A stretch of DNA of 64,000 nucleotides from positions 1,278,155 to 1,342,154 of the forward strand of contig NC_082596.1 of assembly GCF_030936135.1 (NCBI RefSeq), given 5' to 3'. Shown piece after piece: positions 20,320 through 31,580 of this stretch. The position numbers and the translations under genes were made by a program. Source of the DNA: Gavia stellata (lineage: Eukaryota > Chordata > Aves > Gaviiformes > Gaviidae). Positions within the stretch are counted from its first letter, which is position 1. The number at the start of each line of letters is the position of its first letter. The notes under the pieces were generated by a model, which ran no database searches, was not told the origin of the DNA, and worked only from the letters and a program-made list of their open reading frames with translations.

Positions 20320-21095
20320 GGGTGTCCGTAAGCCCACGGGGCCTGATGGGTTGCAACCAGGAATTCCAAGGGAGAGGGCTGATGGCCTTGGGAGGCCAGT
20401 GCTCATTGTCTTGGAATGGTGATGTGCCTTGGAACAGTTCCTGAAGACTGGTAGAGAGCTCGTATCTTGAAGAAGGTCAAGATGGAGGATCGTGGAAAGT
20501 AGAGGCTGGTGAGCTTGACCTCATTTCTGGGGAAGGTGATTGAGGAAATCCTTCCGGAAAGCCCTGCAAACCCAGAAAGGGCCAGAAGGTGCTGGAGAGC
20601 GGTCGGCATGGATTTACAAAGGGAAAGTGGTGTTTGACCAAACTCTGTGCCTTCAAGGTTGAAGTGACTGGGTGTTGGATGAGGGGAAAGCAGTGGCTGT
20701 TGTTGAGCTGTACTGGAATGAAGCCTTTGTCAGTGTCTCCCACTACGTGCTCCTAGAGAAGCTGAGAAAGTATGGGTTGCGTAAGTGGCCAGTGAGGGGG
20801 AGTGCAAAGTGGCTGAAGGGCTGGGCCCAGAGCCTTGTGATCAGTGTCAGGAGAAGAGGCCATGTGCACAAGCGAAAAGAGATGGAATTCCATGAGCAAA
20901 GAAGGCAAGGCTTTCCCAGAGTGAGGGTGGTCCAAGAGTAAAAGAGGTGGTGGAGTCTCTGTCCTTGGAGATACTGAAAACCCGAGTGGCCATGGCCCCA
21001 GACAACCTGCTGTAGGGGGCCGTACTTGAGCAGGGGGGTTGAAGCACATGTTCTCCAGAGGTTCCTGCCGAACTACATGATTCTGTGATTCTGTT
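20320..21095 (+). mobile_element. old CR1 with internal deletion
   Basis: Recognisable as CR1 by CCCACGGGGCCTGATGGG ('GPDG' block), then an open piece at 20672-20941 (MLDEGKAVAVVELYWNEAFV, VSHYVLLEKLRKYG). After GTGATCAGTGTC near 20850 the RT is lost and the 3' end follows (GAGATGGAATTCCATGAG to CATGATTCTGTGATTCTGT). 21096-21409 is the K5 3' flank. Confidence 0.82.
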
Positions 21096-21653
21096 GGCTG
21101 GGAGGGCAGGAGAGTCATTGTAGGGAAGAGAGTTAGTCAAGGGTGTGCTGGCATGGATAGAGTTTGTGAGAGGTGTACGAAGGCGAGCATTACTGCGTCA
21201 AAGGCTTTGCGCAAGTGGTGGGCTTGCGTAATGTTCTGGAAGCCACGGGGCACCGGTGTTGGTGGTGGCATATTTCGTAGGAGAGGTCTTGTTGACCCTT
21301 TCCTTTAACCCTGATGGAATTTTATGCCCTTTTTTTTCTTGGGTGAAGTTGGAATAGCCTTGGGAGAAGAAAGGAAGTGGAGGCATTTCACGCTGGGATG
21401 CAGGAGAATTTTATTGAGGCAAAAGAGTGAAAATGCAGGAGCACCAAGTGGAGGGGAGCTGGTGTGAGGTGCAAAGAAGGAGGTCAGAGAAGAGGAGGAG
21501 ATCCATGACAGACCCCTTCCTTGCTTGCTGCCTTGAGAGGAGGAGCTGTGGACAGCAGGTCGATATGCCAGGAAGGGCCAGAAGTGCATCCTCAATCCAT
21601 GCTGTGGCTTCCTGGGTGTCGGTGTTTGGTGTCAGGGGTAGTGGCGAGGGCCC

Positions 21654-21962
21654 TTAGCAGGGGTAGCAGCCTCTTCTGCCACTGAAGCAGCCCAGGCCTC
21701 CAAAGCCATAGCCGTAGCCGAAGCCTCCGGAGGAGACGGGCACTCCCTGGGAGCTGAGGATGTTGCCGACGGCAGCGGATGAGGAGGATCCGACGGCGGT
21801 GTTCTGTGGGAAGGAGCTGAGGATGGGTCCTGGCAGGGTGACGAGCACGGTGGAAGGCTGGATGACGACGCGGGAGTCCTCGCACTGCCTGACACAGGGC
21901 TCGTTGCAGCTGTCAGCCAGCGGGGTGGGTCCGCAGGGGCGGCAGAGGTCGTAGCAGGCCAT
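21654..21962 (-). CDS. feather beta-keratin K5 (class B, 102 aa)
   Basis: Intact frame with D17, S37-T38, L40 and V76. The tail has S94 for Gly ([12 protein letters not shown]), unique in the array. A longer frame runs upstream to 22190 through the stop-free intron; the acceptor at 21983-21985 excludes it. Exon 2 starts at 21982, intron 21983-22190, exon 1 about 22191-22231, AATAAA at 21410-21415. The 3' UTR lacks about 40 bp (the TACATGGGCCATGTTTCCAG segment) present in most copies, as do K8 and K12. Next gene K6 lies 4.8 kb upstream. Confidence 0.95.
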   Translation of the reverse strand: MACYDLCRPCGPTPLADSCNEPCVRQCEDSRVVIQPSTVLVTLPGPILSSFPQNTAVGSSSSAAVGNILSSQGVPVSSGGFGYGYGFGGLGCFSGRRGCYPC

Positions 21963-22234
21963 GTCTGTGGTGTGGAGGGTCCCTGGAAGAGAGGGTGTTG
22001 AGGAAGCGGAGGGGAATGGGGGTGCGAGGATGGTGTTGCAGGAGGGTGAGGGATTGGGGAGGCGTGGTGTGGGGCTGTGGGGAGCATGGTGGTGGGGAGG
22101 CATCAGGACTACTGAGTGTGGTGTCAGCGCGTGCTGGAAAAGATGGGCTAAGTGGGTGAGGAGAAGGAGGGGAAGGGGTTTCAGGCTCACCTTGTTGACT
22201 GCGGAGAAGAAGGCGTCAGGAGCAGTGTGTGAGG

Positions 22235-22788
22235 GAGAGAGGCTCTGGGCTGACTTTTATTCTTGTCCCCAAGGGGCGTGACCATCTTTGCGCATGACAG
22301 CATTTTTCAACAAGCAGCTGTTATATGCCATAACCTCGTGATTAATAAGTTGGAATGCGTTTTCCTTCCTGAAATTCTGCAATTTCATGTCCTCCTCTTG
22401 AGGACATGTCCGCTTGGCCCAGGCGGCAGCTTTTAAGTGAGAGTATTAGAGGCCAAAGGCTGGTGTTGATGGCACGTGTCAGGGCAGGTAGAAGTCGTGA
22501 ACAAAGCATAATAGAGGTGGGGTGTCGTCAGTGAGGTCATCCCGTGGCACTCGTGTGGTGTGGTTTGCGGGTGCGTTGTGAAGAGGGGGCCCCATTTCCT
22601 CGCCTCTCTGTCAGGCTGGTCTGGGCTTTGGAGGTGTGCCAGGCGTGAGGCGCTGCCCCTTCCAATGTGTTCGGTCACTCCACACACTGCTGCCAACTCG
22701 CTAAGCCTGTCCTTAGGCCTGGCCTTTCCCGTTGGATGTGCTCTGTGGGTGCCTTGGTGCCCCTCTTGCTTGTAGGCTTTTAGCTGGG
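22235..22788 (-). promoter_or_regulatory. K5 promoter and 5' flank (class B)
   Basis: AATAAAAG at 22254-22261, GGGGCGTG word upstream, GGACATGTCC at 22402-22411, CTTAAAAG at 22430-22437. The flank continues without other features to the LTR edge at 22789. Confidence 0.75.
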
Positions 22789-23544
22789 TGTGTTGGGTTG
22801 TCATGGCAAGGTTTTGGTAGCGAAGGGGCTACAGGGGTGGCTTCTGTGAGAAGGCTCCAGAAGCTTCCCCAGTGTCTGATAGAGCCAATGCTGGGTAGGT
22901 CCAAGATGGAGCTGCTAGTGGCCAAACGTGAGCCAATCAGCAACAGTGGTAGCGCCTCTGTGCTAAACATATTTGCTAAGGGGAAAAATCTGCTGCGCTA
23001 TATTAACTGGATGAGAGAAGGGAGAAGGCGCTGGAGCAGAGATTCCCTGCAGCCTGTGGTGAAGACCATGGTAGAGCAGATTGTCCCCCTGCAGCCCATG
23101 AAGGTCCATGGTGGAGCAGACATCCACCTGCAGCCCATGGGGGACCTGACACCGGAGCAGGTAGATGCATCCGAAGGAGGCTGTGACCCCATGTATAGCT
23201 CTGCTGGAGCAGGTCTTCTAGCCGGACCTGTGACGCCACGGGCAATCCACGCTGGAGCAGTCCGTTCCTGAGGGTCTGCACCTCGTGGAAAGGAGCCATG
23301 CTGGAGCAGTTTGTGAATAACTGCAGCCTGTGGGAAGGAGCCATGTTGGAGAAGTTTGTGAAGGACTGTCTCCCATGGGTGGGACCCCACTTTGGACCAA
23401 GGCGGGAGTGTGAGGAGGAAGGATTGGCAGAGATGAGTGATGAGCTGACCACAACCCGCATTCCCCGTCCCCCTGCGCCGCTGGGGAGGAGGTGTTAGAG
23501 AATTTGGGAGTGAAGTTGAGTCCAGAAGAAGGGAGGGATGGCGG
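22789..23544 (+). mobile_element. LTR fossil, family 1, right end missing
   Basis: Same family and insertion site as 6654-7623, starting TGTGTTGGG. It stops at GGGAGGGATGGCGG, where unrelated sequence begins, so about 215 bp of the family's length are missing on the right. Confidence 0.75.
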
Positions 23545-23661
23545 TGTCACATTAAAGGGCAATGCAATTTGGCAGAAAATAAACCCCCTTGCGTTCCAGC
23601 TTGTCCTCAGATAAGCTGGGGGCGGCTGGGCTTAGATTCTGAGTGATGCCCAATTTTTCTG
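23545..23661. other. unassigned 117 bp between two LTR fossils
   Basis: TGTCACATTAAAGGGCAATG to TTTTTCTGTG. Found only once in the window. It may belong to the retroviral element to its right or to unrelated flank; nothing decisive is visible. Confidence 0.4.
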
Positions 23662-24692
23662 TGTTACAAGTCCGGTCGCGTTCAATGTATTGAACTCTCA
23701 CGATTACGGATACACTCGTAACACCGCCAGGATGTTACAAGTCCGGTCGCGTTCAATGTATTGAACTCTCACGATTACGGATACACTTGTAACACTGCAC
23801 GCTTTCAGTCTAGTCGCGTTCCATGAACTAGCACGGCCACACTTAAGGGATTTGTTGGCGTTCAATGAGAACTCTCACAGCTAGTTTAGTGAATAGTGCA
23901 GTTTATTGAAGCAACAGATACAGAAGTTCTTTTGGATTGCCGGTGATAAAATTACTGCTTGCAAAGCATGTGCAAATACCAAGAATGTGAGTAATATAGC
24001 CTGGCTACAAACGCGTTAAGTTATAAAGCAACTCTATAGAGATTTCTAAGTTTCCCGGGGCAGCACTCGGTATAACCAAGTGTTCGAATCTTACCCAAAG
24101 GCGTCCCTGTGGGGGGGAAGAGAGGCTCAGCCCGTCGACTGATCCCAGGTGTCAAAGGTGGTCTGCGATGGTATCTTCCCTGGCATCCCTCCTCTCTTAA
24201 GCCATTTTATATTATTTGTCCTTACAGGTGGAGCTTGAGTGACTCTAGTCATACATACCTCTATTGTAATTGGTGTAAAAGTTTCTCGTTTACTTTTAAA
24301 GGTATAGACTAAGAAAAATTCAGAGCGCAAGCTCAGTGAGGGGTGGTTGCACCTTGGAGGTGGGTAGCTTTGGGATGGAGGTGTGTTCTCTGGTATTATA
24401 ATGAGATTATAATGAGCAAAGTTCACCCAAAGGATAGTATTTTGTCAAAAAATGACAGACTGTTGGCTCAGGGTGGTAAATATGCAGCTCAGGGTAGTAA
24501 ATATGCAGCTTGTCAGTTCCATAGTACCTTCCAGTTCCCGTCTTATCACAGAGCCTGGCCGCGGTGTCTTCACTCCGCTCCACCCTCCGTGTAGTTTCTC
24601 TTAGAGTCAGCGCACCAAGCTCCCCTGGTGTTGCCAACATCTAAGGTTGCCTAGGGAACTTCTGTGGGATGGATTCCTTGCATATTCGCCAC
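23662..24692 (-). mobile_element. LTR fossil, family 2, minus strand
   Basis: On the minus strand it opens TGTGGCGAATATGCAAGG at 24692 and ends ACTTGTAACA at 23662 (TG...CA). A TATA box (AATATAAAATGG) lies near 24204-24215 and AATAAA at 23902-23907, giving U3 about 24180-24692, R about 23885-24180 and U5 about 23662-23885. U5 carries a 62-bp unit twice (23662-23723 and 23733-23794) plus two weaker echoes of its GCGTTCAATG word. It is unlike family 1, and the only copy in the window. Class not assigned. Confidence 0.7.
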
Positions 24693-24773
24693 ACTCCACC
24701 CTGAAGATTTCTTCAATGCTGTACCTTTAATATAAATTTAATTCCTAAATTACCTCCAGCAATTATTCCACAG
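24693..24773 (-). mobile_element. short internal remnant next to family 2 LTR
   Basis: About 80 bp just before the LTR on the minus strand, ending in a purine-rich CAGGGTGGAG that fits a polypurine tract. That would make 23662-24692 a 3' LTR with the last scrap of internal sequence. It joins CR1 sequence abruptly at 24774. Interpretation by position only. Confidence 0.5.
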
Positions 24774-25244
24774 AAGGTGATGTAGTAAACCCTCTTGGAA
24801 GGCACTGCCAATCCCCGGAAGGACAACGAGGTGATGGGGAGTTTTCAGCATGGATTTACAAAGGGGAAATCATGCTTGACCGACCTGTGTGTCTTCTACT
24901 TTGAAGTGACTAGCTTTGTGGATGAGGAGAGAGCCGTGGCTGGTGTTTACGTTGACTTTTCAGTGAAGCCTTTGACGCTTTCTCCCCTTGCTTTCTCATA
25001 GACCACCCAAGAAATTACGGGGTTGCGTAAGTAGCCAGTGAGGTTGAGTGCAAACTGGTTGAAGGGCTGGGCCCAGAGGTTTGTGCTCAGTGGCCCAAAG
25101 TCCAGTTGGAGGCAAGTCTCAGGTGGTGTAGGCCAGGACTTGGATCCGTGGGGCCAGCCCTGTTCAACATCCTCATCAATGGCCTGGGCAGTTGGACAGT
25201 CTGCCCCCTCAGCAAGTTGGCAGATGATGCAATATCTGGAGATG
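24774..25244 (+). mobile_element. CR1 fragment (RT region)
   Basis: Nearly identical to 13186-13656 of the K3-K4 spacer, including the SFQHGFTKGKSCLTDLCVFY text and the decayed KLADDAISGD. Its left end is cut at AAGGTGATGTAGTAAACCC by the retroviral element. Confidence 0.82.
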
Positions 25245-25791
25245 GTTTGCTGGCAGGACTTGTGACCCCATTGGAGACCCACACTGGAGCAGTTTGTGGA
25301 GAACTGCAGCCTGTGCGAAGGACTGACATTGGAGAAGTTTGTGGAGGACTGTCTCCTGTAGGAGAGACCCCACGCTGGAGGTGGGGAAGAGTGTGAGGAG
25401 TCCTCTCCCTGAGGAGGAAGACGTGGCAGAAACAAGGTGTGATGAACTGACCACAACCGGCATTCCCCATCCCCCTGCACTCTGGTGGGGGAAGAGGTAG
25501 AGAATTCAGGACTGAAGTTTAATGCAGGAAAAAGGGAGGTGGGGAGAAGGTGTTTTAAGATTTGGGGTTTTTTCTCATTATCTTACCCTGATTTGATTGG
25601 TAATAAGTTAAACTAATTTCCCCAAGTCGAGTCTGTTTTGCCTGTTTCATTAATCAGTGAATGATCTGTCCCTGTCCTTATCTTGACCCCTGAGCCTTTC
25701 TTATGCTTTCTCTCCCCTGCCCAGCTGAGGAGGGGAGTGATAGAGAGGCTTTGGTGGGCACCTGGAGTTGAGCCAGGGTCAACCCACCACA
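25245..25791 (+). mobile_element. truncated LTR fossil, family 1
   Basis: Twin of 13657-14203, with the same left edge (GTTTGCTGGCAGG) and the same TCAACCCACCACA end. With 22789-23544 this spacer holds two separate pieces of family 1, evidence that it is a hybrid of a long-type left part and a K3-K4-type right part. Confidence 0.75.
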
Positions 25792-26052
25792 GGTGAGTGG
25801 ACCAAGCTGAAAAGATGTGCCATATCCTTGGAAGAGAAGGCAAGCCTCTTCCAGTGTGAGGGTGGTCAAGCAGTGGAACCGGCAGCGCAGAGAGGTGTTG
25901 GAGTCTCCATCCTTGGAGATACGGAAAACCTGGCTGGCCGTGGTCGTGGACAGCCTGCTCGGGCTGACCGTGCCTGAGCAGGTTGGGTTGAAGTAGATGA
26001 TTTCCTGAGTTTCCTTGTGCCCTCACTGATTCTGTTTGCTGTGATTCTGCTT
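25792..26052 (+). mobile_element. CR1 3' end fragment
   Basis: Twin of 14204-14467, ending in CTGATTCTGTTTGCTGTGAT units. 26053-26381 is the K6 3' flank with a short (GTT)n run near 26220-26232. Confidence 0.75.
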
Positions 26053-26800
26053 GCTGTGCTGGGCAGGGAGTCGTGCTGGGGAAGAGAGTTGGTCAAGGAC
26101 GTGGTGCCATGGGGAGGTTGCGTCAGAGACATGGGTAGAAGTGCATTAGCATGTCCGAGCCTTTGTGCAAGTGAAGGGCTTGTGTCATGGGCTGGAAGCC
26201 CCCGTTTAGCGGTCTGTTTTGTTGTTGTTGTTGCTGGGGACATAGTCCCTAAGAGAGGTCTTGTAGCCCTTTTCCACCCACCCTGAGGGCCTTTTGAGCC
26301 CTGGCTTTGTGCTGTGTGAAGTTGGAAGAGCCTTGGGAAAGAAAGGAAGTGGAGGCGTGTCATGCTGGGATGCAGGACATCTTTATTGAGGGAAAAAGGG
26401 TGAAAAGGAAGGAGTGAAAAGTGGAAGAGAGCCGGCGTGAGGTGCAAGTAGGGTGCCCGTCAGCCAAGGTCCCTTGTGTGAGATAGATCTTGTCAGAGCA
26501 GCAAGATCTTCCTGGTCTCGGCTGGTTGTTGGCTTGCAAGAAGGTGTTTGCAGCAGAGAGTAGTGGACATAGCAGAAGGGGCGATTCAAAGAAGGAGGTG
26601 GGAGAAGCGGAGGAGGTACATGGGCCATGTTTCCAGGCAGCCTGGGCTGGCCCCTTCCCTGCTTCCTTGCGTTTTCCCTTGAGAAGAAGAGCCACGGGCG
26701 CCAGGTCTACGTCCCAGTGACATCCTGGAGGTCCGTCCTCAATCGATTCCGTGTCCTCCCGGATGTGGGTGCTTGGTGTCAGGGGTGGTGGCGAGGGCCC

Positions 26801-27109
26801 TTAGCAGGGGTAGCAGCCTCTTCTGCCCCCGAAGCAGCCCAGGCCTCCAAAGCCGAAGCCGTAGCCAAAGCCACCGGAGGAGATGGGCACTCCCTGGGAG
26901 CTGAGGATGTTGCCCACGGCAGCGGATGAGGAGGATCCGACGGCGGTGTTCTGTGGGAAGGAGCTGAGGATGGGTCCTGGCAGGGTGACGAGCACGGCGG
27001 GAGGCTGGATGACGACGCGGGAGTCCTCGCACTGCCTGACACAGGGCTCGTTGCAGCTGTTAGCCAGTGGGGTGGGTCCGCAGGGGCGGCAGAGGTCGTA
27101 GCAGGCCAT
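26801..27109 (-). CDS. feather beta-keratin K6 (class A, 102 aa)
   Basis: Intact frame with N17 (LANSC), P37-A38, L40, I76 and a tail with F85 ([11 protein letters not shown]) like K2. It thus joins a class A core and promoter to a tail and 3' UTR of the K2 kind, a likely product of conversion or crossover. The base at -3 is C, so its start context is weaker than in K1-K5. Exon 2 starts at 27129, intron 27130-27338, exon 1 about 27339-27379 with ACGGTCAACAAG at its end, AATAAA at 26382-26387. Confidence 0.95.
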   Translation of the reverse strand: MACYDLCRPCGPTPLANSCNEPCVRQCEDSRVVIQPPAVLVTLPGPILSSFPQNTAVGSSSSAAVGNILSSQGVPISSGGFGYGFGFGGLGCFGGRRGCYPC

Positions 27110-27382
27110 GTGTGTGGTGTGGAGGGTCCCTGGAAGAGAGGGTGTTGAGGAAGCGGAGGGGAATGGGTGTGCGAGGGGTGGTGTTGCAGGAGGATGAAGG
27201 ATTGGGGATGTGTGGTGTGGGGCTGTGGGCAGCGTGGTGGTGGCGAGGCATCAGGGCTGCTAAGTCTGGGAGCAGACCGTACTGGAAGAGGCAGGCCAGG
27301 TGGGTGAGGAGAAGGAGGGGAAGGGGTTTCAGGCTCACCTTGTTGACCGTCAAGGAGAAGGCGTCAGGAGCAGTGTGTGAGG

Positions 27383-27934
27383 GAGAGAGGCGCTGGGCCG
27401 GCTTTTATGCTGGTCCCCAAGTGCCCCAGGGTGTGAGACAGACTTTGTGCGTGACGGCATTTTTCAGCAAGCAGGTGTTGCATGCCACACTTGTGTGTAA
27501 TAAGATGGGGAGTGTTTTCATTCACGAAATTCTGCAATATCATGTCCTTCTCCTGAGGATGTGTCCACCTGGCACTGGCGGCAGCTTTTAAGTGAATATT
27601 AGAGGCCAAAGGCTGGTGTTGATGGCACGTGTCAGGGCAGGTAGAAGTCGTGACCAAAGCGTAGGAGAGGTGGGGTGTCGTCAGTGATGTCATCCCGTGG
27701 CACTTGTGTGGTGTGGTTTGCGGGTGCGTTGTGAAGAGGGGGCCCCATATCCTCGCCTCTCTGTCAGGCTGGTCTGGGCTTTGGAGGTGTGCCAGGCGTG
27801 AGGCGCTGCCCCTTCCAATGTGTTCGGTCCCTCCTTGCATTGCTGCCATCTTGCTTAGCCTGCTTTAGGCCTGGCCTTTCCCGTTGGATGTGCTCTGTGG
27901 GTGCCTTGGTGCCCCTCTTGCTTGTAAAGTTGTA
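27383..27934 (-). promoter_or_regulatory. K6 promoter and 5' flank (class A, then long-spacer flank)
   Basis: CATAAAAG at 27402-27409 followed by GCCGGC; CTTAAAAG at 27585-27592. The usual TTTGCGCAT is TTTGTGCGT here, and the palindrome position reads GGATGTGTCC. Beyond 27600 the flank is of the kind otherwise found upstream of class B genes (AGGCCAAAGGCTGGTGTTG). Confidence 0.72.
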
Positions 27935-28924
27935 ACTTGGTGATTCTGGAAGCGAGGGGGGTACAGGGGTGGCTTTCGTGAAAAGGCTCCAGAAGCTTCC
28001 CCAATGTTTGATAGAGCCAATGCTGGGTAGGTCCAAGATGGAGCTGCTAGTGGCCAAACGTGAGCCAATCAGCAATGGTGGTAGCGCCTCTGTGCTGACA
28101 TATTTACGAAGGGGAAAAATCTGCTGCACTATATTAACTGGATGAGAGGAGGGAGAAGGCACTGGAGCAGAGATTCCCTGCAGCCTGTGGTGAAGACCAT
28201 GGTAGAGCAGTTTGTCCCCCTGCAGCCCATGAAGGTCCACGGTGGAGCAGACATCCACCTGCAGCCCGTGGAGGAGCTGAGGCCGGAGCAGGTAGATGGG
28301 CCCAAAAGAGGCTGTGACCCCGTGGAGAGCCCACACTGGAGCAGTTTTTCTGGCAGGCCTTGTGACCCCATGGGGTACGCGCACTGGAGCAGTCCGTTCC
28401 TGAAGGTGTGCACCTCGTGGAAAGGAGCCATGCTGGAGCAGTTTGTGAAGAACTGCAGCCCGTGGGAAGGAGCCACGTTGGAGAAATTTGTGAAGGACTG
28501 TCTCTATGAGAGGGACCCCACGCTGGAGCAGGGGATGAGTGTGAGGAAGAAGGATCGGCAGAGACAATGTGTGATGACCTGACCACAACCCCCATTCCCC
28601 GTTGCCCTGCGCCGCTCAGCAGGAGGAGATAGAGAATTTGGGAGTGAATTTGATGCTGGAAGAAGGGAGGGGTGGCGTGAAGGTGTTATAGGATTTGCCT
28701 TTATTTCTCATTATCCTCCTCTGACTTCCTATTGGCAATATTTTAAAGTAATTTCCCCGAGGGAAGACTTTTTTGCCTATGAGGGTAACTGGAGAGTAAT
28801 CTCCCTGTCCTTATCTCGAACCAGGAGCCTTTTCTTCTATTTTTCTCCCCCTGTCCAGCTGAGGAGAGGCAGTGATAGAGTGGCTTGGTGGGCACCGGGC
28901 ATCCAGCCCGGGTCAACCCACCAC
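27935..28924 (+). mobile_element. LTR fossil, family 1, diverged copy
   Basis: Same position in the spacer as 6654-7623 and ending GTCAACCCACCACA, but the first 30-40 bp are altered and the inner repeats differ more than among the other full copies. It is the most diverged full-length family 1 copy here. Confidence 0.72.
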
Positions 28925-29440
28925 AGAGCCCCACCTTCCCAGCAGAGCAGGGTCAGGGGCTTGTTCCTGCACCTGGTGCTCAGTGCCCCATGCTGTGCCG
29001 CAGGGTTCCCACGGTGAGTAGAATGGTGAGCTCACAGAGGGGGCTCTCTGTGTGACCTCAGAGCAGAGGGATGGTGGCTTGGGGTCCCCTGCACAGGTGG
29101 TCCAGGGACCCTGCAGCAGAGGGGATGGTGGTCGGGAGACTCTTGCATGGGTCCCTGCAGTGAAGAGGGGATGGTGGTGGGGGGATCCCCCCAAGGGTTC
29201 AGCTGGGGACCCCACAGCAAGGTGAGACCGTGGCCTGGGGACTCCCATATCGCTGGAAGCTGGGCACGGTGACACGGGGCCCTGTGTGTGTGGCCCTGGC
29301 ACCCCGCCGTGAAGGAAGATGGTGTCATGGGGACTGCCAGGAGATTGGTCTGGGGAACACAGCAAGGGGGGCCATGACAGGGGACCCTGCGTGGGTGTCC
29401 CTGGCACCCTGCAGCAAGGACAAGAAGTGCAGGGTCTGTT
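28925..29440. repeat. GC-rich degenerate tandem block, copy 2
   Basis: Repeats the content of 7624-8140 with few changes (for example GCAGCAGAGGGGATGGTGGT in place of the GCAGTGGGGTTGG version). No gene. Confidence 0.6.
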
Positions 29441-30125
29441 GATGTATTTATTGATGTCAGATTTTTTTGGGGGGTGTTATTTAATCAGGGCCTTTTCCCT
29501 CCCTCTTGCCCCTCTGAGGTCTCTAACTTCTTCCGTGTGAGGGGTTTGGGTTGGGTTTTGGCAGCATTTCTACTCATTCATTCCCTCGTTCACCTCCCAC
29601 CCCTCCCAGCAGTTGTTTTGGGGGCTGTTTTGTGAAGATTATCTATTTATTGGACTGGAGGTGTTGATTTTGGGGTGCTGAGAGTGGCCTTCTGGAAGCT
29701 TCCAGGAGCTTCTGCAGCAGCTGGTGCCTGTCAGCCATCCCCTGATTGGCAGGTTGTTAGCTGCCTCCCGATTGGCAGGTTGTTAGCTGCCTCCCGATTG
29801 GCTGGTCGCTGAGGGTGCTGAGGCAGTGCCTGGCTGTGGTGAGGGAAGGCTGCGGCCGCGGGGCTGAGGCTGGTGAGCTCTGGGAGAGCTGGTGAGGCCC
29901 GTGAGAGGCCCAGGGGGAGCGGGAGCGGCAGGCAGGGGAGGCTGGGAGTGACCGCCTGTGGGGTCTTTCTTTGGGCTGAGTGCTGAGGGCTGAGGCCATT
30001 TCTCTGCGCAGTGTTTGTGGGGCCAGAGCGGGACTGGACATGGTGGAGGGGAAATGGGAGGGGCGCATGCTGGGCTGTGCGCCTGAGAACCTCGAGGTGA
30101 TGTTTGTGTGCAGGACGTTTGATGG
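29441..30125 (+). promoter_or_regulatory. HSE/CCAAT promoter-like module, copy 2
   Basis: HSE-like run at 29690-29712 and ATTGG boxes at 29745, 29771 and 29797, all identical in sequence and spacing to copy 1. The 31-codon frame starts at 30040 and stays open to 30135 with three substitutions (L21M, G25R, R26T). Confidence 0.5.
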
Positions 30126-31580
30126 AGCAGAATAGACTAGAGTAGACTAGAGCAGTCCAGTTGGAAGGGACCTACAAGGATCATCTAGTCCAACTGCCTG
30201 ACCACTTCAGGGCTGACCAAAGGTCAAAGCATGTTATTAAGGTCATTGTCCAGATGCCTCTTAAACACTGACAGGCATGGAGCATTGACTGCTTCTCTAG
30301 GAAGCCTATTCCAGTGTTTGACCACGGTCTCTGTAAAGAAATTCTTCCTAATGTCGTCTGAACCAACCCTGATGCAGCTTTGAATGATTCTCATGTGTGC
30401 TGTCCCTGGATCAGAGGGAGAAGTGATCAGCACCTCCCTCTCCCCTTCCCCTCCTCAGGAAGCTGCAGAGAGCAATGAGGTCACCCGTCGGCCTCCTCCA
30501 AACTAGGCAAACCCAAAGTCCTCAGCCCCTCCTCACAGGACATGCCTCCCAGCCCTGTCACCACCTTTGTTGTCCTCCTCTGGATGCTTTCACACACCTT
30601 CAGATCCCTCTTAAATGGTGTGGCCAAGAACTGCTCACAGTATTCAAGGTGAGGCCGTACCAGAGCTGAACAAAACAGGACAATCCCCTCTTTTGACCGG
30701 CTGGTTATGGTGTGTTTGACACACCCCAGGATGGGGTTTGCCCCCTCGGCTGCCAGGGCACACAGCTGCCTCCTGTTGAGCCTGCTGTCAGCCAGCACCC
30801 CCAGATCCCTTTCTGCGGGGCTGCTCTCCAGCCTCTCCTCTCCCAGTCTGTGCTTGTGCCCGCTGTTACTGCGTCCCAGGTGCAGAATCTGGCATTTGTT
30901 CTTGTTAAATTTCATGGCGTTGATGATTGCCCAATGCTCCAATCTCTCTAGATCCGTCTGCAAAGCCTCTTGTCCCTCAAGAGAGTCAACAGCACCTCCC
31001 AGTTTGGTATCATCAGCAAACTTTCTAATGGTGCATTCATCTCCTGCATCCAGATGGTTGATCAGAATCTTGAACAGAACTGGCCCTAGAACGGAGCCCA
31101 GAGGCACACCCCTGGTGACTGGTCACCAGCCAGATGTAGCCCCATTCCCTACAACCCTTTGAGCTCTGCCCTTCAGCCAGTTCTTCACCCAGGGCCGTGT
31201 GTACCTGCTCATCTCACACTTGGACATCTTGTCCAGAGGGATGCTGTGAGGTACAGGATCAAAATCCTTCCTAAAATCCAGAAAAACTGCATCCATGGCC
31301 TTCCCTTCATCGACAGTGCAGGTGACCTTATCGTAGAAGGCTATGAAATGAAACAGGACGTTTCCTTAGTGGACCCATACTCACTGTGCCTGATGATTGC
31401 CTTGTCCTTTGAACGCCTTTCAGTAGCACCCAGTAGGATCTTCTCCATCATTTTTCTAGGTCCTGAGTTTAGACTAACAGGTCTGCAGTTTCCTGGCTCT
31501 TCACTGACACCCTTTTTATAAATTGGAGTACCGTTGCCTAGCTTGCAGTCAGTGAGGACATCTCCAGACTCCGAAGACCT
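30126..31580 (-). mobile_element. CR1 LINE with RT, minus strand
   Basis: 3' end at about 30126, extending right. Minus frame 31107-30481 reads [40 protein letters not shown] (catalytic FADD intact), FNKNKCQILHLGRSNSGHKH and so on to the C-terminal region. A further frame to 31580 gives the RT N-terminal part (GNGTPIYKKGVSEEPGNCRP). Several breaks. It ends against a 40-bp duplicated segment at 31584. Confidence 0.9.

Noticed and set aside
23662-23794. Possible CRISPR-like or miniature DNA transposon because of repeated units with inverted ends
   Set aside because: Only two units, no spacers, and they lie at the end of an LTR in a bird genome; LTR terminal duplication fits better.
27764-28588. 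274-codon minus-strand frame
   Set aside because: Antisense to the LTR repeats; not kept in sister copies.
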